From Leptidea sinapis (taxonomy: Eukaryota > Arthropoda > Insecta > Lepidoptera > Pieridae), in NCBI RefSeq assembly GCF_905404315.1, contig NC_066312.1, positions 5,753,001 through 5,817,000 of the forward strand: a stretch of DNA of 64,000 bases. Reading direction: 5' to 3'. Positions 43,930 through 55,764 of the stretch are shown piece after piece. A program made the translations under genes and the position numbers. The notes under the pieces were generated by a model. That model saw only the letters and a program-made list of their open reading frames with translations, was not told where the DNA came from and did not search any database. Every line of letters begins with the position of its first letter. The stretch's first letter is position 1.

Positions 43930-44470
43930 TTTTTAACCGACTTCAAAAATAGAGGAGTTTTGTTAACACGGAACTTTCGACTGGGTGAACCGATTTTGAT
44001 AATTCTTTTTTTGTTTGTCCCATTGCAATTCGGTCCAGATCTGACAATCTATGAGAAAACGATAAAAGTCTTAAATTTGCTATATTGTGTCACGACAAAT
44101 TTACGAATTACTCAATATCGCGCCAACCAATTTCGATGATTTTTATATTTATTTTTTATTGGAAAGAATGTACTTCAAAGGTAGTTTGGTGAGAGTTTGG
44201 TTAGGTTCTGATTATGGAATCCATGACAAAATAACGATACTCTTCAATTCTTTGGAGCAAATTAACGATACTCGGCCGAACCTTTTTTGTGCTATTAGGA
44301 TATTTGAGTCACCTATCGTAATGTCGTTATGGCAAAGTAATTGTCGTAGTAAAATCTGATGATCAATAGAACTCCTTAACGACTTACACTAAGCGTGCGA
44401 TTTATGGCAGAATTTTTAACTGTCTGTAATCAAATCGCATAACGCTTACGTTCATTGTTGCATTGCAAAA
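43930..44470 (+). repeat. Interspersed repeat family A, copy 3
   Basis: Starts TTTTTAACCGACTTCAAAAA and parallels 770-1353. The embedded frame 44087-44359 is the longest surviving version of the family's coding-like segment (LLERMYFKGSLVRVWLGSDY, then GIHDKITILFNS and NDTRPNLFCAIRIFESP). It lies about 370 bases upstream of the coding exon at 44837. Confidence 0.75.
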
Positions 44471-44796
44471 TTTAGTAGATCTACACAGATACAACGATAT
44501 ACACACACTATGTCTAGTAATGTTTCCTCTTCATATTAATATAATGAATGTTGTCAATATTCTTGAAACAAAACTTTTAACATAACATTTTCAATTAGAT
44601 TAGACCCTGATTCAAATCCTGGTAGGTACAAACATTTGTATGATGAGTATGGATGGTTGTTTCAAAGTTTTTCTTTTCTATAAATTCTATTAAACATATA
44701 TTGTTATCTTGCACCTAGTTCGGGGCAAAATAATTGGTGGTAAAGTGGGTTTCAGTTTTCACGATAATGATAATAAAAACATTTTTGGTTTTCAGG

Positions 44797-46571
44797 CGAA
44801 ATAATACAATCAGGAGTAATAAAACATGAAATAATAATGTCGAATAGTAATAAGAAAAAAAGCAGTAGCTTCCGCAAGTTGTTTCCTTTTTTTTCACACA
44901 AATCGAATCGAGAACCAAAACAAAAACAATGGTTCGAAAGGAGCCAGTCTACTAATGAGTATCACAGTCCTCAAACCTCTACCGCAGCTAATGACCATTT
45001 CAATCGTCAGTACGAAAATAATAGAATTTACGAAAACCTATCTGTCACTTCACCTCTACGTCACCGTCAACACGATTTACAAACAAAAATAATCGAATCT
45101 AGAAAATCCTCTAGCAGTACGTTAGTTTCTGAAAATAACAAGTATATACCTGACTCAATTTTAAGGAGTAATGTCAACAATAGATATGAATCCGCAAGAC
45201 CACAAGTACCGCCGAGGCCATATAATGAAATGGACCGCGGGTCAGATTTTAGAGTTGAGGGAACTGCACGCGACGAAAATGTCTCCCGATACCCTAATGT
45301 GTACTACCACTCGATTGAAGGGCTAAATGATAAGCTAACGACAGAAGATGAAATTGAAATTTTCAAAGCTTCACAAGCGCAAACATCTCCGTCTTCTGTA
45401 GGAGCAGAAATCAAAAGAGTTAGTACAAAGTTTCTGATCTCGCCAAAAAAAGAAGCAGATGTCAGGACCATTCAACCAACTAGAGCTCGTAGCTTATCAC
45501 TAGATAAACATAAAAGTTTTAGTCCAAATAAAAAGTCACACTTGGACCATGCATTTTTCAACAAACCCTATAACTACTCAGCACCTACATCTCCTATAGC
45601 GGCAGGACACAGAATACCTAATATGCCGCAAACTGTATCCCCGTATAGACACGTAAAAAATACAATTGAAGCTGAGGAAGGAATCAATATGCTTAGTAGA
45701 ACGAATATAAGCCTACAATCAACAATGTCTTTATCAACACATAAAAATAAAACAGACATTTCAATGACAACTTTGTCAAAATCTAATAATCTAGCAAATA
45801 AAGAGAAAACAAGACAGAAAGTGGAGGCCTTCTATTGGCAAAAAATAAGAGAAATGAAGGAAAAGGAAGATGAATGTATTTTCAAGCAAACACTAAATTC
45901 TACATCGCCATCACTAAGATTTAATCCAAAACATGCAGTATATGAATGTAGTTCTCCAAATTCGATAAAGTTGGATTCAAACTCGATGCCTATTTCCCTT
46001 TATGATAGAACAGAGTTGAAAAATTTTCAAACTTCGTACGTCTCACCACCTTTTGCAAGGGGAGCTCCTCAGCGACGCACGGATTCCTTTGTAAAATACA
46101 AACCAATTTATACAGAAACTGCTGTGAATTACAGACATGGAGACAGGTTAGCGTATTCAGCATCTCAACATCAGAACTCCATTACACAGAGAGGTTCTAA
46201 AACAAGTGATATTATTAATTTAACTCCACAATCAAAGCGTGTTAGTTTTGAGGTAAAAAAATCGGCAAAAAATATGCAATGTGAGGACGAAGTTTCAATA
46301 GTGTCGAATCTTTCCAAGGTATCTAGAGATAGTTCTAATATTTACAGTTCTAATTGTAGTAACAGCAGTGTTGTGAACGTACATAATTGTGTTGGACCAC
46401 CTAAACCACCTGTTCGGACTACAAGTGTGAGTGGTAGAGTGTTAAATAAACTTGTGAACAGTAAGAGACTCGTTCGTGCGCCGTGCGGCAAATATTCTGT
46501 ATATTCAGAATCGGAAAGTGGCTCGGAAGCCGGCGAGATACAAAGGATATTTCAAAGTGGAGTCGGCAGAG
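44797..46571 (+). CDS. Long coding exon of an unrecognised basic, disordered protein
   Basis: The frame opens at ATG 44837 and runs 578 codons to a strong donor (AGAG/GTAAGT) at 46572, phase 1. Unspliced it would end 11 bases later as a 581-aa protein. A usable acceptor (TTTTTGGTTTTCAG) ends at 44796, so this may be the first coding exon behind a non-coding one. The protein starts with a basic patch (MSNSNKKKSSSFRKLFPFFS), is rich in Ser, Asn, Lys and Arg, and has no signal peptide or membrane segment. Proline-rich SH3-type motifs occur early (RPQVPPRPYNEMD) and late (VGPPKPPVRTTSVSG). A short charged helix (RQKVEAFYWQKIREMKEKED, residues about 329-348) is the only likely folded piece. The C-terminal stretch GKYSVYSESESGSEAGEIQR looks most conserved. 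This suggests a cytoskeletal or junctional adaptor, which is inference. Codon use and length make it a genuine exon; I found no downstream exons. Confidence 0.8.
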
Positions 46572-46582
46572 GTAAGTCGTAA

Positions 46583-47816
46583 GTAGCTTCGTCCCGACTT
46601 AATGTGTTTTTGCCAGCTTTCAAGGGGACAACAACGGTAATGTTTATTAAAAATAGTTCATGTTTTCTTAGTTTCGACGCGACATTGAGTAGAACAACAA
46701 CCACAGAGTAGGGATATATAGAGTAGAGATATATATTTATGTACTAAGTAGAATTTTAATCAAATATGCACGAATGCGTTTGCTCCTAACTACGTAATAG
46801 TTACTTTACATTCTTTAAACTCTAACAGGCATGAAAAATAATGCATTATATTTAATTTTGCTGTAACAATATAGGTACTGAATGATAGTAATAATAACTG
46901 GGCTGAATTTCCGAAGTTCTAAATTTATTCTTGCCTTGTAACTTGATAAAAATTATCTATACGTCATATTGAATAATGGGCTGAAATTCTTTGTTTTAAA
47001 GCTCGGCACGAGATGTATGGATAAATTTAGAATCAATTTTTATATGAAAAATAGTTTCTTTTGTCACTGAATGAGTAACAGATAAATTAATAAAAGCAAA
47101 TTTAAAACACACTTAGCTTCTTTGCGGATTTTGTTGTGATAATAATGTAAGTATGTTATTTATATTAGATAACTGTCGGTGCGTTATAACAAGTGTTGAC
47201 GAATAATAGCGAAACTTTCCACTGTTGTTTCCCAGTAAGCAGGAGAGCTGTGTTGAAATGGTTGATGCTATAATGATGATTTAGTAGTCGTTACTAACTG
47301 ACAAATCGTAATTGGTCACGTAGTATCGGGCTGTTTCGGTCGAGTATATTCTAGTATATAAATCTAGGTTATGCTAGGTCTAGTTTATTCTAGGCCACGC
47401 TAACACGCTAGCTTTACTAAACAGCGAGAATGAATAACAATATGGCACACAAGACGTTGTTTAATAGACGATTAAGTCGATAAGTGCCAATATTTTTAAG
47501 GAACATATATTATTATGTATATTATATATGGCAGAATCCAGACATGAGTCTGAATAAATATAAATTGGACAATTGATGGACGAGGGGGCGACAATAGCGT
47601 CGCATGTAATGGACATATTATTAAATTAAATCGCTCGGCTGTTTATGCTTCACATGTTGATTCAGATAGCAGTATGAGTGTCTTATGATCAAATATAAAA
47701 TGAAGCAATTATTTAAATAAGCTAAGGATTCATATATTGGATGCAAGATCTTACAAACGAATTTGTTGTGTATATAACAGCCATTGTAAAATGCTCAATT
47801 TGAATTAAAATACAGC
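46583..47816. other. Probable intron of the gene above
   Basis: AT-rich and non-coding. No acceptor and continuing exon could be identified. Confidence 0.4.
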
Positions 47817-47861
47817 CCGTTGAGTTTCTTGTATGTTCTTCTCACGAGCTCTACTTTTTAA
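47817..47861 (+). repeat. Small dispersed repeat shared with 27273-27317
   Basis: Both copies contain CCGTTGAGTTTCTTGTATG followed by a GAGCTCTACTTTTT block. They are probably remnants of one LINE 3' region. Confidence 0.5.
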
Positions 47862-49786
47862 GAACATATCGATTGATTCAATAATTTAAATTAAATATTT
47901 AATTCAATAAGGTTTATTCGACTTTAACATGTTTCCGATTCAGTATTGGTTATTTAATTGACATCAAAAATAAAAATGCCTCTACGACTTTCATCATTTT
48001 GTTCTGTATTCCCCACATTGATTTTAACGAATGCCCTCCATATTCAATTCTATGGGATAATATATCAGTATGTTTGAGAGAATGTGACAGATAACAACGT
48101 TTTATATATTGTTCGTTTCATCTAAACAAATGCATTATTACATAATATATGCTTTGTAGAAGTTCAATAATTACAATAATTATTTCGTTATTCTGACAAA
48201 CTGTCGAACTATCCGTCAAAAATATATCTCATAGAATTATTCATACAAAAATAAAATCTTTAATTAAAAAATACTAAGGGTTTTTCTAGATGTACCTCAT
48301 GTGGCATTTGTATCTCATCGTATCTTAGGTTATATATAGCGTTACTACTACATTTTACTCAATACTGAATTTAGTTGAAAACGTACCTTTTGCCTTTTTA
48401 AGCACTACTTCACTAAGCATTGAAGTTCAGTATAAATATATATAAAAATCCTTAAATTAAGAAAAACTTTTACCCTAAATAAATGAATTTATCAAGCAAT
48501 AACGCAAGTACTCTTAAAAAGAGGAAAACTCTGACGAGCCTAAAATTTCAAGTTGACCTGTTTCAATCCTTTCATAAAAGTTAAATTGCAACCTAAAACC
48601 AAAAAGCTTATTTCAAAGCTAGCGGTCTGATATATAGCTACATTTCCAACATTAAAATTTATGGAAACATTTTAGTCCAGGTAGAAGGGAATGAGGTTAA
48701 TGCTTTCCCAAGTAGAAGCGCTAGCATTTATTAATGTTTTTGGTAAATTCTTACTTTTGAATAAACTGCAAAAAAAGGACGAAGTATATCTACTATTGGA
48801 CTGGATATTTAGTTATCCGGCTATGGACCAATTTGATGTTTTTTGTTTGAATTTATGTGTATTTACGAGAACGCCAACCACCTAAATCAAAATCTAAATC
48901 TAAGCTATATTTTTCGAGGGTATCGCTGGGCTAAAATTGAACACCCTTCAATATTTTTTTTATTTTATTTTATTTATTTCTTTCTTTTTTTATGTTTTGA
49001 GTTTTGAGTCATTGACAAAGCATTTTTAATTTAGCGTACGTTGAGAGACATGGGACTGTGGGAACACCAACCAATCAAATCTCTCTCCACTTGTTCGTAC
49101 AGTATTGTTATTTTCACATCTATTTTTAATGTGCCGTTAAAAAAACCAGTCATCGAAATCACTTTATTCATACATTTCGAAGAAAAGATGAAAATATTTG
49201 GTATACCCCTCCTTTTTGTAAATCAGCAGAATATTTATACTTGGGACATTTAAAACTTTTTGAAACCTTTTTGATTACGATTTCAATAGTTTTCTGATTT
49301 TAATCTAGCATTCACGTGTCACATTCTCGTTCTGACCTTTTTTTTGAAGTGGGCATGTACGGGAATGTAAATTGATGATTGTGATTATATTGAATATAAA
49401 GACTATATTACATTGCTCATAAGATTGTTTTTTGAAAATTCGAAAGAGTACGTACTACGAAAACTTTATATACATTTGAATATTTGTGGTGTTAGCTTTG
49501 CGTCGTGAAAGATTACATAGGGGAGAAGTGCAGATATTTAATACGAATAATATCGTAACGTGTATGTATAATACATTAATAAATAAATTCAATGATTAAA
49601 TAACTATTTACGATCTTTTAAGAATTTCAAACAAAATGAAAGGGCATATTTCAGCAATAAACTGTTGAAGAGATACTTGAAGGAAAAAGAGATAAATCAT
49701 CTCTGCTATTGACGAATTTAAAGTTTCATTAATGGTAAATATCTACCTATCATCGAACTCGTGTTTTATTATATTTCATCGTCGAT
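47862..49786. other. AT-rich stretch
   Basis: Short open frames at 48691-48885 and 49041-49253 lack motifs. Nothing else that I can support. Confidence 0.35.
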
Positions 49787-50254
49787 TAAAAAAGCGGCCA
49801 AGTGCGAGTCGGACTCGCCCATGAAGGGTTCCGTAGCAGAAAGTAACATAATTTAAAAGCTCTTATCATTAATACGTGTTATAAAATAACTACTAGATCT
49901 CGTTCAAACCAATTTTTGGTGAAAGTTTGCATGGTAATAATGTGGGTACATCATATATTTTTTTTTTATTTTAGAAGCTACAGGTGGAAGTGCCTCTCGC
50001 GCAAACTATTCAGTTTAGAAATATTTGAGTTTCAGTTCTAAGTATGGGATAGTAATAAATCCCCAAAACTTATTGTTTTTTTCTCTATTTTGTGTAAAAA
50101 TGTTAATGCGGTTCACAGAATACATCTTCAAGTTTCAACTGTATAGTTCTTATAGTTTTGGAAAAAAGTAGCTGTGACATACGGATGGACAGACAGACAT
50201 GATGAAATCCATAAGGGTTCCGTTTTTTGCCATTTTGCTACGGAACCCTAAAAA
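49787..50254. mobile_element. Non-autonomous element with inverted GGGTTCCGTAGCA motifs
   Basis: A 13-base perfect inverted pair lies near the ends: GGGTTCCGTAGCA at 49826-49838 and TGCTACGGAACCC at 50236-50248. The left end reads GCGGCCAAGTGCGAGTCGGA; near the right end are GGACAGACAGACA and a direct copy of GGGTTCCGT. This layout is that of a repeat very common in lepidopteran genomes. It contains no gene. Confidence 0.65.
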
Positions 50255-51099
50255 GACGCGATGGAGTAACATTATATACAATATATGGAAATAGGAATGG
50301 GAGAAGGGCCTCGTGGATGAACACACATCGAGATGGCGTGAATTATTAAGGGCAGCTTGTGTAGTGCGTTGCTCAGTCGGTCATGTATCAGTCGCGAACC
50401 TTTTTAAAGGGGCATGTGTATGAGTGGTTTACTGAAACAAGTCGTCATGTAAGGTATGCTCGGTCTGTGATTCACTACTACCGATAGTATTGTCAAACGC
50501 TGGCCATCAGATATTTCATTGTTATATTGACATATTGTGTCAAAAATGTAGTAGTAACTGTGTATCCTAGAGGAGAAATTGTGAATACTTTTCAATATGA
50601 TATTTTTTATTATAATTTTATAATTAATTATATTTTAAGGACGCGTTTGCAAATCCGATCAAAATAAGCTACTTTTCGGTAGAGTTTGTGATGACATGAA
50701 ACTAAATCTAATAAAACTAAAAATTGCCACCAATAGATTATTTATTTTTGTACAAATAGCGGGAAAATTATGATTCGAAATGTTGATATTTTATGTCGTA
50801 AAAACGATTACCTCTACACACAAAATTGATGAAGTGGGTTTTCATTCAGGATCATTCTTCTGCTAATAAGTACTAATGTAATTTTGTCTCTTAAAAATAC
50901 GATAGGAAAGCAGATATAATATATTCATAATCACGGAAAAAATATTAATAAATATGTTATAAAGGGAGATGTCCTTAGGGAAGCTAAGCAAATCATCAGA
51001 CAACACAAAAATACAAATATTTACGATGGTATTAAAAAAACATGCTAATTTCATGTTTTTTTAATACCTACGGCGTAATAGTATCGCTGAAAAAATTCA
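50255..51099. other. AT-rich stretch
   Basis: No feature that I can support. Confidence 0.35.
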
Positions 51100-51365
51100 A
51101 ACTTGCTGAAGATCAAATTCATTTTAGTCCCCCAATTAACTTAAAGTACGTATGTGATTGAGCGGTGTCAGTGTAATGGTGCAATTCGATACCTCTCTGT
51201 TTTGAGAATGCGTCCTTAATTAACATATCTGGACGACCGAGCCTTGCTCGGATTTTTAAGAATGTACAAAACTTGAACAAAAAAAAACTAATAAGACATC
51301 TGGATTCGAACTGGGGTCTTCTGCTCTCCGGATCACCCAATATCATATGAGCTATTATAGTCTTG
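51100..51365 (-). repeat. tRNA-derived SINE
   Basis: On the minus strand a B box AGTTCGAATCC (51302-51312) fits the consensus in 10 of 11 positions, preceded by a weaker A box beginning TAGC at 51355. The body continues with AAAATCCGAGCAAGGCTCGG, a segment with a small internal hairpin (CCGAGCAAGGCTCGG). It does not fold as a complete tRNA. Confidence 0.6.
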
Positions 51366-51541
51366 TATATAGTGGCGAAATTTGCCTTTGTATTCTTATG
51401 TCATTGTAGCTGTTTCTCATTAAAACACGGTTAAAACTACATTTTTTTTAAATTGAAACCTAGCTAGATCGATTTATCGCCCCAGAAATCCCCTGTATAC
51501 TAAATTTTATGAAAATCGTTGGAGCCGTTTCCGAGATTCAG

Positions 51542-51543
<2 letters not shown>

Positions 51544-51593
<50 letters not shown>
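51544..51593. repeat. (TA)25 microsatellite
   Basis: An uninterrupted tract of about 50 bases of alternating T and A. Confidence 0.95.
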
Positions 51594-51595
<2 letters not shown>

Positions 51596-51900
51596 AGAAT
51601 TGCTAATTTAAAGATATAAGATATTATAATTGTGGATATTTCTTTCTAAATTGAATTCTTTAATTTTATTCGTAATAGTTTGAATTGCATGGCGGAGATA
51701 CTTTTACATCAGGAAAATTATTGATATATAAAATGAAAATATTCAAATTCAGAGAAAATTCGGAAAATTAATGATGCTTTACACGCTTTCCTCAACTGCC
51801 TCGCATAAAAACTTTAATGAAAATTCTTTTTGTGTAATTAAGATCTGCAGTCACCTGGGACTCTATGTAGGGAGAGGTTGGATTTTTATTACACCTGGAG

Positions 51901-51945
51901 CAAGGGTCGGCAATAGGTGTCCGGGATAGGTCGAACCTCGGACCT
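51901..51945 (+). repeat. Possible hAT-type terminus
   Basis: CAAGGGTCGGCAATAGGTG resembles the CA-R-GGGTCGGCAA ends seen in several hAT elements, and it lies about 160 bases left of a hAT-like protein fragment. No matching right end was found. Confidence 0.35.
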
Positions 51946-52057
51946 CCAAATATTGTAATGTATTGTATAGCAGGAACAAATTAATACGTAGTTAAGGTAT
52001 ACTTTACCTTAATTTATTGAAATAAAATTTTAAAGTTAAATATGATAATTGCAAAAA

Positions 52058-52264
52058 ACTAGCTCTATCATTTTGGCCACTATGTTTGGATTGACATACA
52101 TATGTGAAACATCTTTCTCAAAGACAATTTTTTTGAACAACAGCTATCGGACTAACGGAAGCCCATCTAGAAGACAAACTACGAATTTGCTGTTCTTCTT
52201 GAGAACCAATCAGAAGTATAAAAAACTGTCTCAAGACCGTCGGTTCAGTTTCTCACATTCATTT
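52058..52264 (+). pseudogene. hAT transposase C-terminal dimerisation fragment
   Basis: The plus-strand frame reads ATMFGLTYICETSFSKTIFL and NNSYRTN, then, after drift, NQKYKKLSQDRRFSFSH before a stop. This follows the C-terminal pattern 'F-G-S-T-Y-x-C-E-x-x-F-S-x-M ... K-Y-R ... L-T-D-E-x-L ... S-S-H' of hAT/ZBED-type transposases. The rest of the gene is absent. Confidence 0.55.
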
Positions 52265-53302
52265 TAGGCCTTGTGTTTTATAATTATGTTTTTTTTTGAA
52301 AAATACAATGAATAGGTAGCAATTAATTATAATGAGTTTATTTTTCTGGGCCTCGTCGAAATTTTCCCACAGTGTCGGGACCCCACCTAAAACCACTTGC
52401 CAGCCTGTAGGTCCTAGAGGGTCATCAGTTGATCAACAACCGACAGTACGGACGACGCCCTAAAGAATTTAAGCTTTATAATATAAAGCGGAGGAACTCC
52501 AAATTTTGATATATCAGAAGATAGTATATATATCTTTCTGATAAGGATCCGTCTGCGGAGTACCGACTACCGATAAGGTCAACTTTATACGATGGAGTGA
52601 GAACGTGCGAATAAAAACAATATACAACGGCACGCTGCAAAACTAAGTAATTTTAACAAAACTTATTTTTCCGAAACGACCGAGTATTGAAAGATGATTA
52701 TTTTTACAGTACCTACCTGATTACGGTATTAATATAAACAAATCGAAGATAAGAAAATCTAATCCAAACTTATATTGCTTTTATATTGCCATATGTTTGT
52801 TTTTCGGGTATTGTGAATTCTTAGGGTGACGGGCGCAGTGTGATGTTGTCAGGGTCATACCATAATATAATATTCCTACCTTCGGTCGTTTTGTAATGTG
52901 TTACGACACTGTTATGAGCAGGCTATGACGTTTGATACTATTTTGGATTTATTGGATCACATTCTCGCACTCATGTATTGGCATTAGACATAAACTTACC
53001 TATATTAGTTTGGCTGATAGAATTATACGATAATACTTAATACGATATATCTCGGTAAGAATGTTAAAATCAATTTTGACACGGCAACAAAATATAATTT
53101 TCATGAGTAAGTAAATACGAATGTTTACTTAATTATGAATCATTACTTTCACTGTACTACTACGTGAAGAAATAAGGGTTCCAAATATACATAGTTTTTA
53201 AAATAAAAAGTTTGAAGAAAACTGTTACGAATTGATTTTGGAAAGCGCGCGTCACTCTGTACTGTACTCATATATATATACGGTTACATGATATATATAA
53301 TA
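52265..53302. other. Unassigned stretch
   Basis: No coding or repeat structure that I can support; GC-richer sequence at 52350-52460 may be the 3' part of the hAT relic. Confidence 0.3.
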
Positions 53303-53655
53303 CTAGCTGAACCGACAGACGTTGTTCTGTACATTATAAATAAAATAAAAATACTGATCTCTTATGAATTTGTCAATAATATTTCATAGCTTCAAGAATT
53401 ATTTCGTAAAATATGCTCCCTGTTGTTATAATGAAATTGTTTCACAGCAGAACTGTCAAACCGTGCGTCAATAAATTCTCTCATATAAAATATGTCCATA
53501 CAAAACAAATATTTGAATTAAAAATAATTATTGGTCTCAAATCGAAATAAAAGCTATCCTATATCTCAAGTTGGACTAAACTGCACTCCATGAAGTAATC
53601 CCCGTCATGAGTCCATCGCGTTAAACACGTGTCACGTAATTTATATATATTAAGA
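53303..53655 (+). repeat. Family B repeat, copy at 53303
   Basis: Starts CTAGCTGAACCGACAGACG and belongs to the same subfamily as 7386-7738, sharing long blocks and the TATATATATTAAGA tail. Confidence 0.7.
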
Positions 53656-54344
53656 TGTATATCGTGTAACGCTAAAATCTGACGCTTAGCTCGGGTAGTG
53701 ACGCGCGGCGAGCGGCCCGACGTCTGTATAAAAGCTTCGCTTGAAAACATAATTACAGCACTATTCAAATTTATAAGTGTATGATAATATAAGCAAAAAA
53801 TACGCCAACTATAGATCAACCACTATTGTAAAATATCTCTACCTGACAGAAAGTACGATACATGGAATTTGCAAAACGTGAGTAGATAGATGGAGTAAAA
53901 ACTACAATAAGACACCACACAACCATTGCGATATTATCAAATTAACGAATGTGAATATTATAGAAACTTAAACAGAACAAAAGACAACCAAAATATCAAT
54001 AGTAGCTACTACTAGCAATATCACGAACACAGAATGCAATTTGAAAGGAAAAAAAAAGTATGCAAAATAATAATGGCCTTATTACACTACGAGTAGAATA
54101 AGATAAAAGTTTCATTGCGGACTAAATTTCAAACTATAGCTATTACTAGTTTATCTCTATGCATCAAAATAATTCATACTGCTAATATAGCTTTTAGAGA
54201 TTTAATTTATTTTTGGAAAAAGCGGTTCTATCATCGATTTATTCTCTAGAACTTATAATAGGGAAATACCAGGAGACGAGGACACCATTATAAATCGTTG
54301 TTTTTAGATTATCAATATAACCAGTTTTTGTATTACGGCTATAC
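53656..54344. other. AT-rich stretch
   Basis: No feature that I can support. Confidence 0.35.
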
Positions 54345-54640
54345 TTCAAGCAGGCCCACATTCTAGCGCTCTACAAAGCGCAGGACCGGCCACATTTGTA
54401 GTATTGCTATTATCTCTAGTCTGGCGCACCCCAGTATACCGCGTGCAACACAGAACAAAGATAGGCGAAAATGGTGATCCCATGAAAATATTATGAAGGG
54501 GTACGTAAAAAGGTTAGACTCTATGCTTTAAGGACGGATGAAATTATTCAGACAGATTGTAGTAATTGGTTCTAGCTAGCTCCACCCAGAGAAGAGTGGC
54601 AATCTTGGATGAGGTGTTCATGCGAACAACATTTCTAATA
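54345..54640 (+). pseudogene. Decayed LINE polymerase C-terminal pieces
   Basis: The plus strand reads FKQAHILALYKAQDRPHL near 54347, then with stops YCYYL and SGAPQYTA, the same region as in the 36640 relic. From about 54528 a different tail begins (RTDEIIQTDCSNWF, then APPREEWQSWMRC) that fits an RTE-like C-terminus. The segment is either one badly decayed element or two joined fragments. Confidence 0.5.
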
Positions 54641-54654
54641 TATATATAAAATAA

Positions 54655-54705
54655 TTTTATCATCATCATCAGCCGGAAGACGTGCACTGCTGGACGAAGG
54701 CAGTA
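54655..54705 (-). repeat. Inverted LINE 3' tip with (ATG)n tail
   Basis: The reverse complement encodes AFVQQCTSSG, a stop and then a TGATGATGATGATAA-like tail, the same tip as at 31780-31925 and 62030-62200. Confidence 0.6.
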
Positions 54706-54711
54706 AATATA

Positions 54712-55005
54712 TAAATTAATTTACGAGCGTATGGGTCACCTGGTGTTAAGTGATCACCGCCGCCCACATTCTCTTGCAACACCAGAGGAATCACAAGAGC
54801 GTTGCCGGCCTTTCAGGAAGGTGTACGCGCTTTTCTTGAAGGCATGTCGTATCGTCCCGGAAACACCGCACAAGGAAGCTCATTCCACAGCTTCGTAGTA
54901 CGAGGAAGAAAGCTCCTTGAATACCGCACTGTGGAGGACCGCCACACATCCAGATGGTGGGGATGATATCCTAACTTGTAGCGTGTCGTGCGAAGGTAAT
55001 TTGTA
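54712..55005 (-). pseudogene. LINE polymerase C-terminal end
   Basis: The minus strand reads HHLDVWRSSTVRYSRSFLPR and TTKLWNELPCAVFPGRYDM, with a frame change, then sequence encoding a G-R-Q-R-S-C-D-S-S-G-type end. This is the best-preserved copy in the window of the LINE tail also seen at 26161, 28640 and 59320. Confidence 0.75.
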
Positions 55006-55764
55006 TTATACTGAAATACTTTAAATACATATAATTATTAATTTATAATAATGCAAGAAGTATAAGAATATTTTTTTATTATGCATTGATACAGACACAT
55101 GAGCATAGGTTGCAAACGTTCCCAATTAACGAAAACCAAAACAATGGTATAAGTTGTCATACTAAAAAACAGACAAAGCCATTCAAATTAAGGTAAGTAA
55201 GTGTCACACATTATTTTAATTCTAACAGAAAGTATACGCAATTCATAAAACCTCGATAGGGGTCAGATGTGAACATTACCTTCAAAGAGTCTACAAATAA
55301 AGTGTGACGTCAATGATATCGAGCCCATTTGAAAGTGAAATGCATAGGCTATTTATAGACTTACTACGGTACTACTACAGAGTAGGGATGGATACTTCCA
55401 TAGTAATACGTTGTGTTAAATCTAGACACCGGGCGCATTAGGACGCGCAACCCATTGCACATGCGCCTTGCGACACCACCCTACCTCAACATAGATATAG
55501 ATGAAACTTAGAGCTTACCAACAAACTAAGTATTTACACCGAAGTCTAAGATTATAAAGAATCCAGATGATATGTCATCCTGAAGCTACATTCCAATATA
55601 TATATTTTAACTTTACTTAAAAAATTAACAAAAACATACCGACCTCAAAAAATCATAATATGTAATTTAAAACAAGGTTATTAAAAAGTGAAAAAATAAA
55701 TATCTCTATAACATTTTGAAGTTGGTGGAAATAGCCATACAAATAATGACTTTCAATTCTTATA
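55006..55764. other. AT-rich stretch
   Basis: No feature that I can support. Confidence 0.35.

Noticed and set aside
45574..45759. 61-codon antisense frame in the 44837 exon
   Set aside because: No motif, and it lies fully opposite a long clean coding frame.
51302..51365. Functional tRNA gene
   Set aside because: A good B box but weak A box and no complete cloverleaf; sequence continues into a SINE body.
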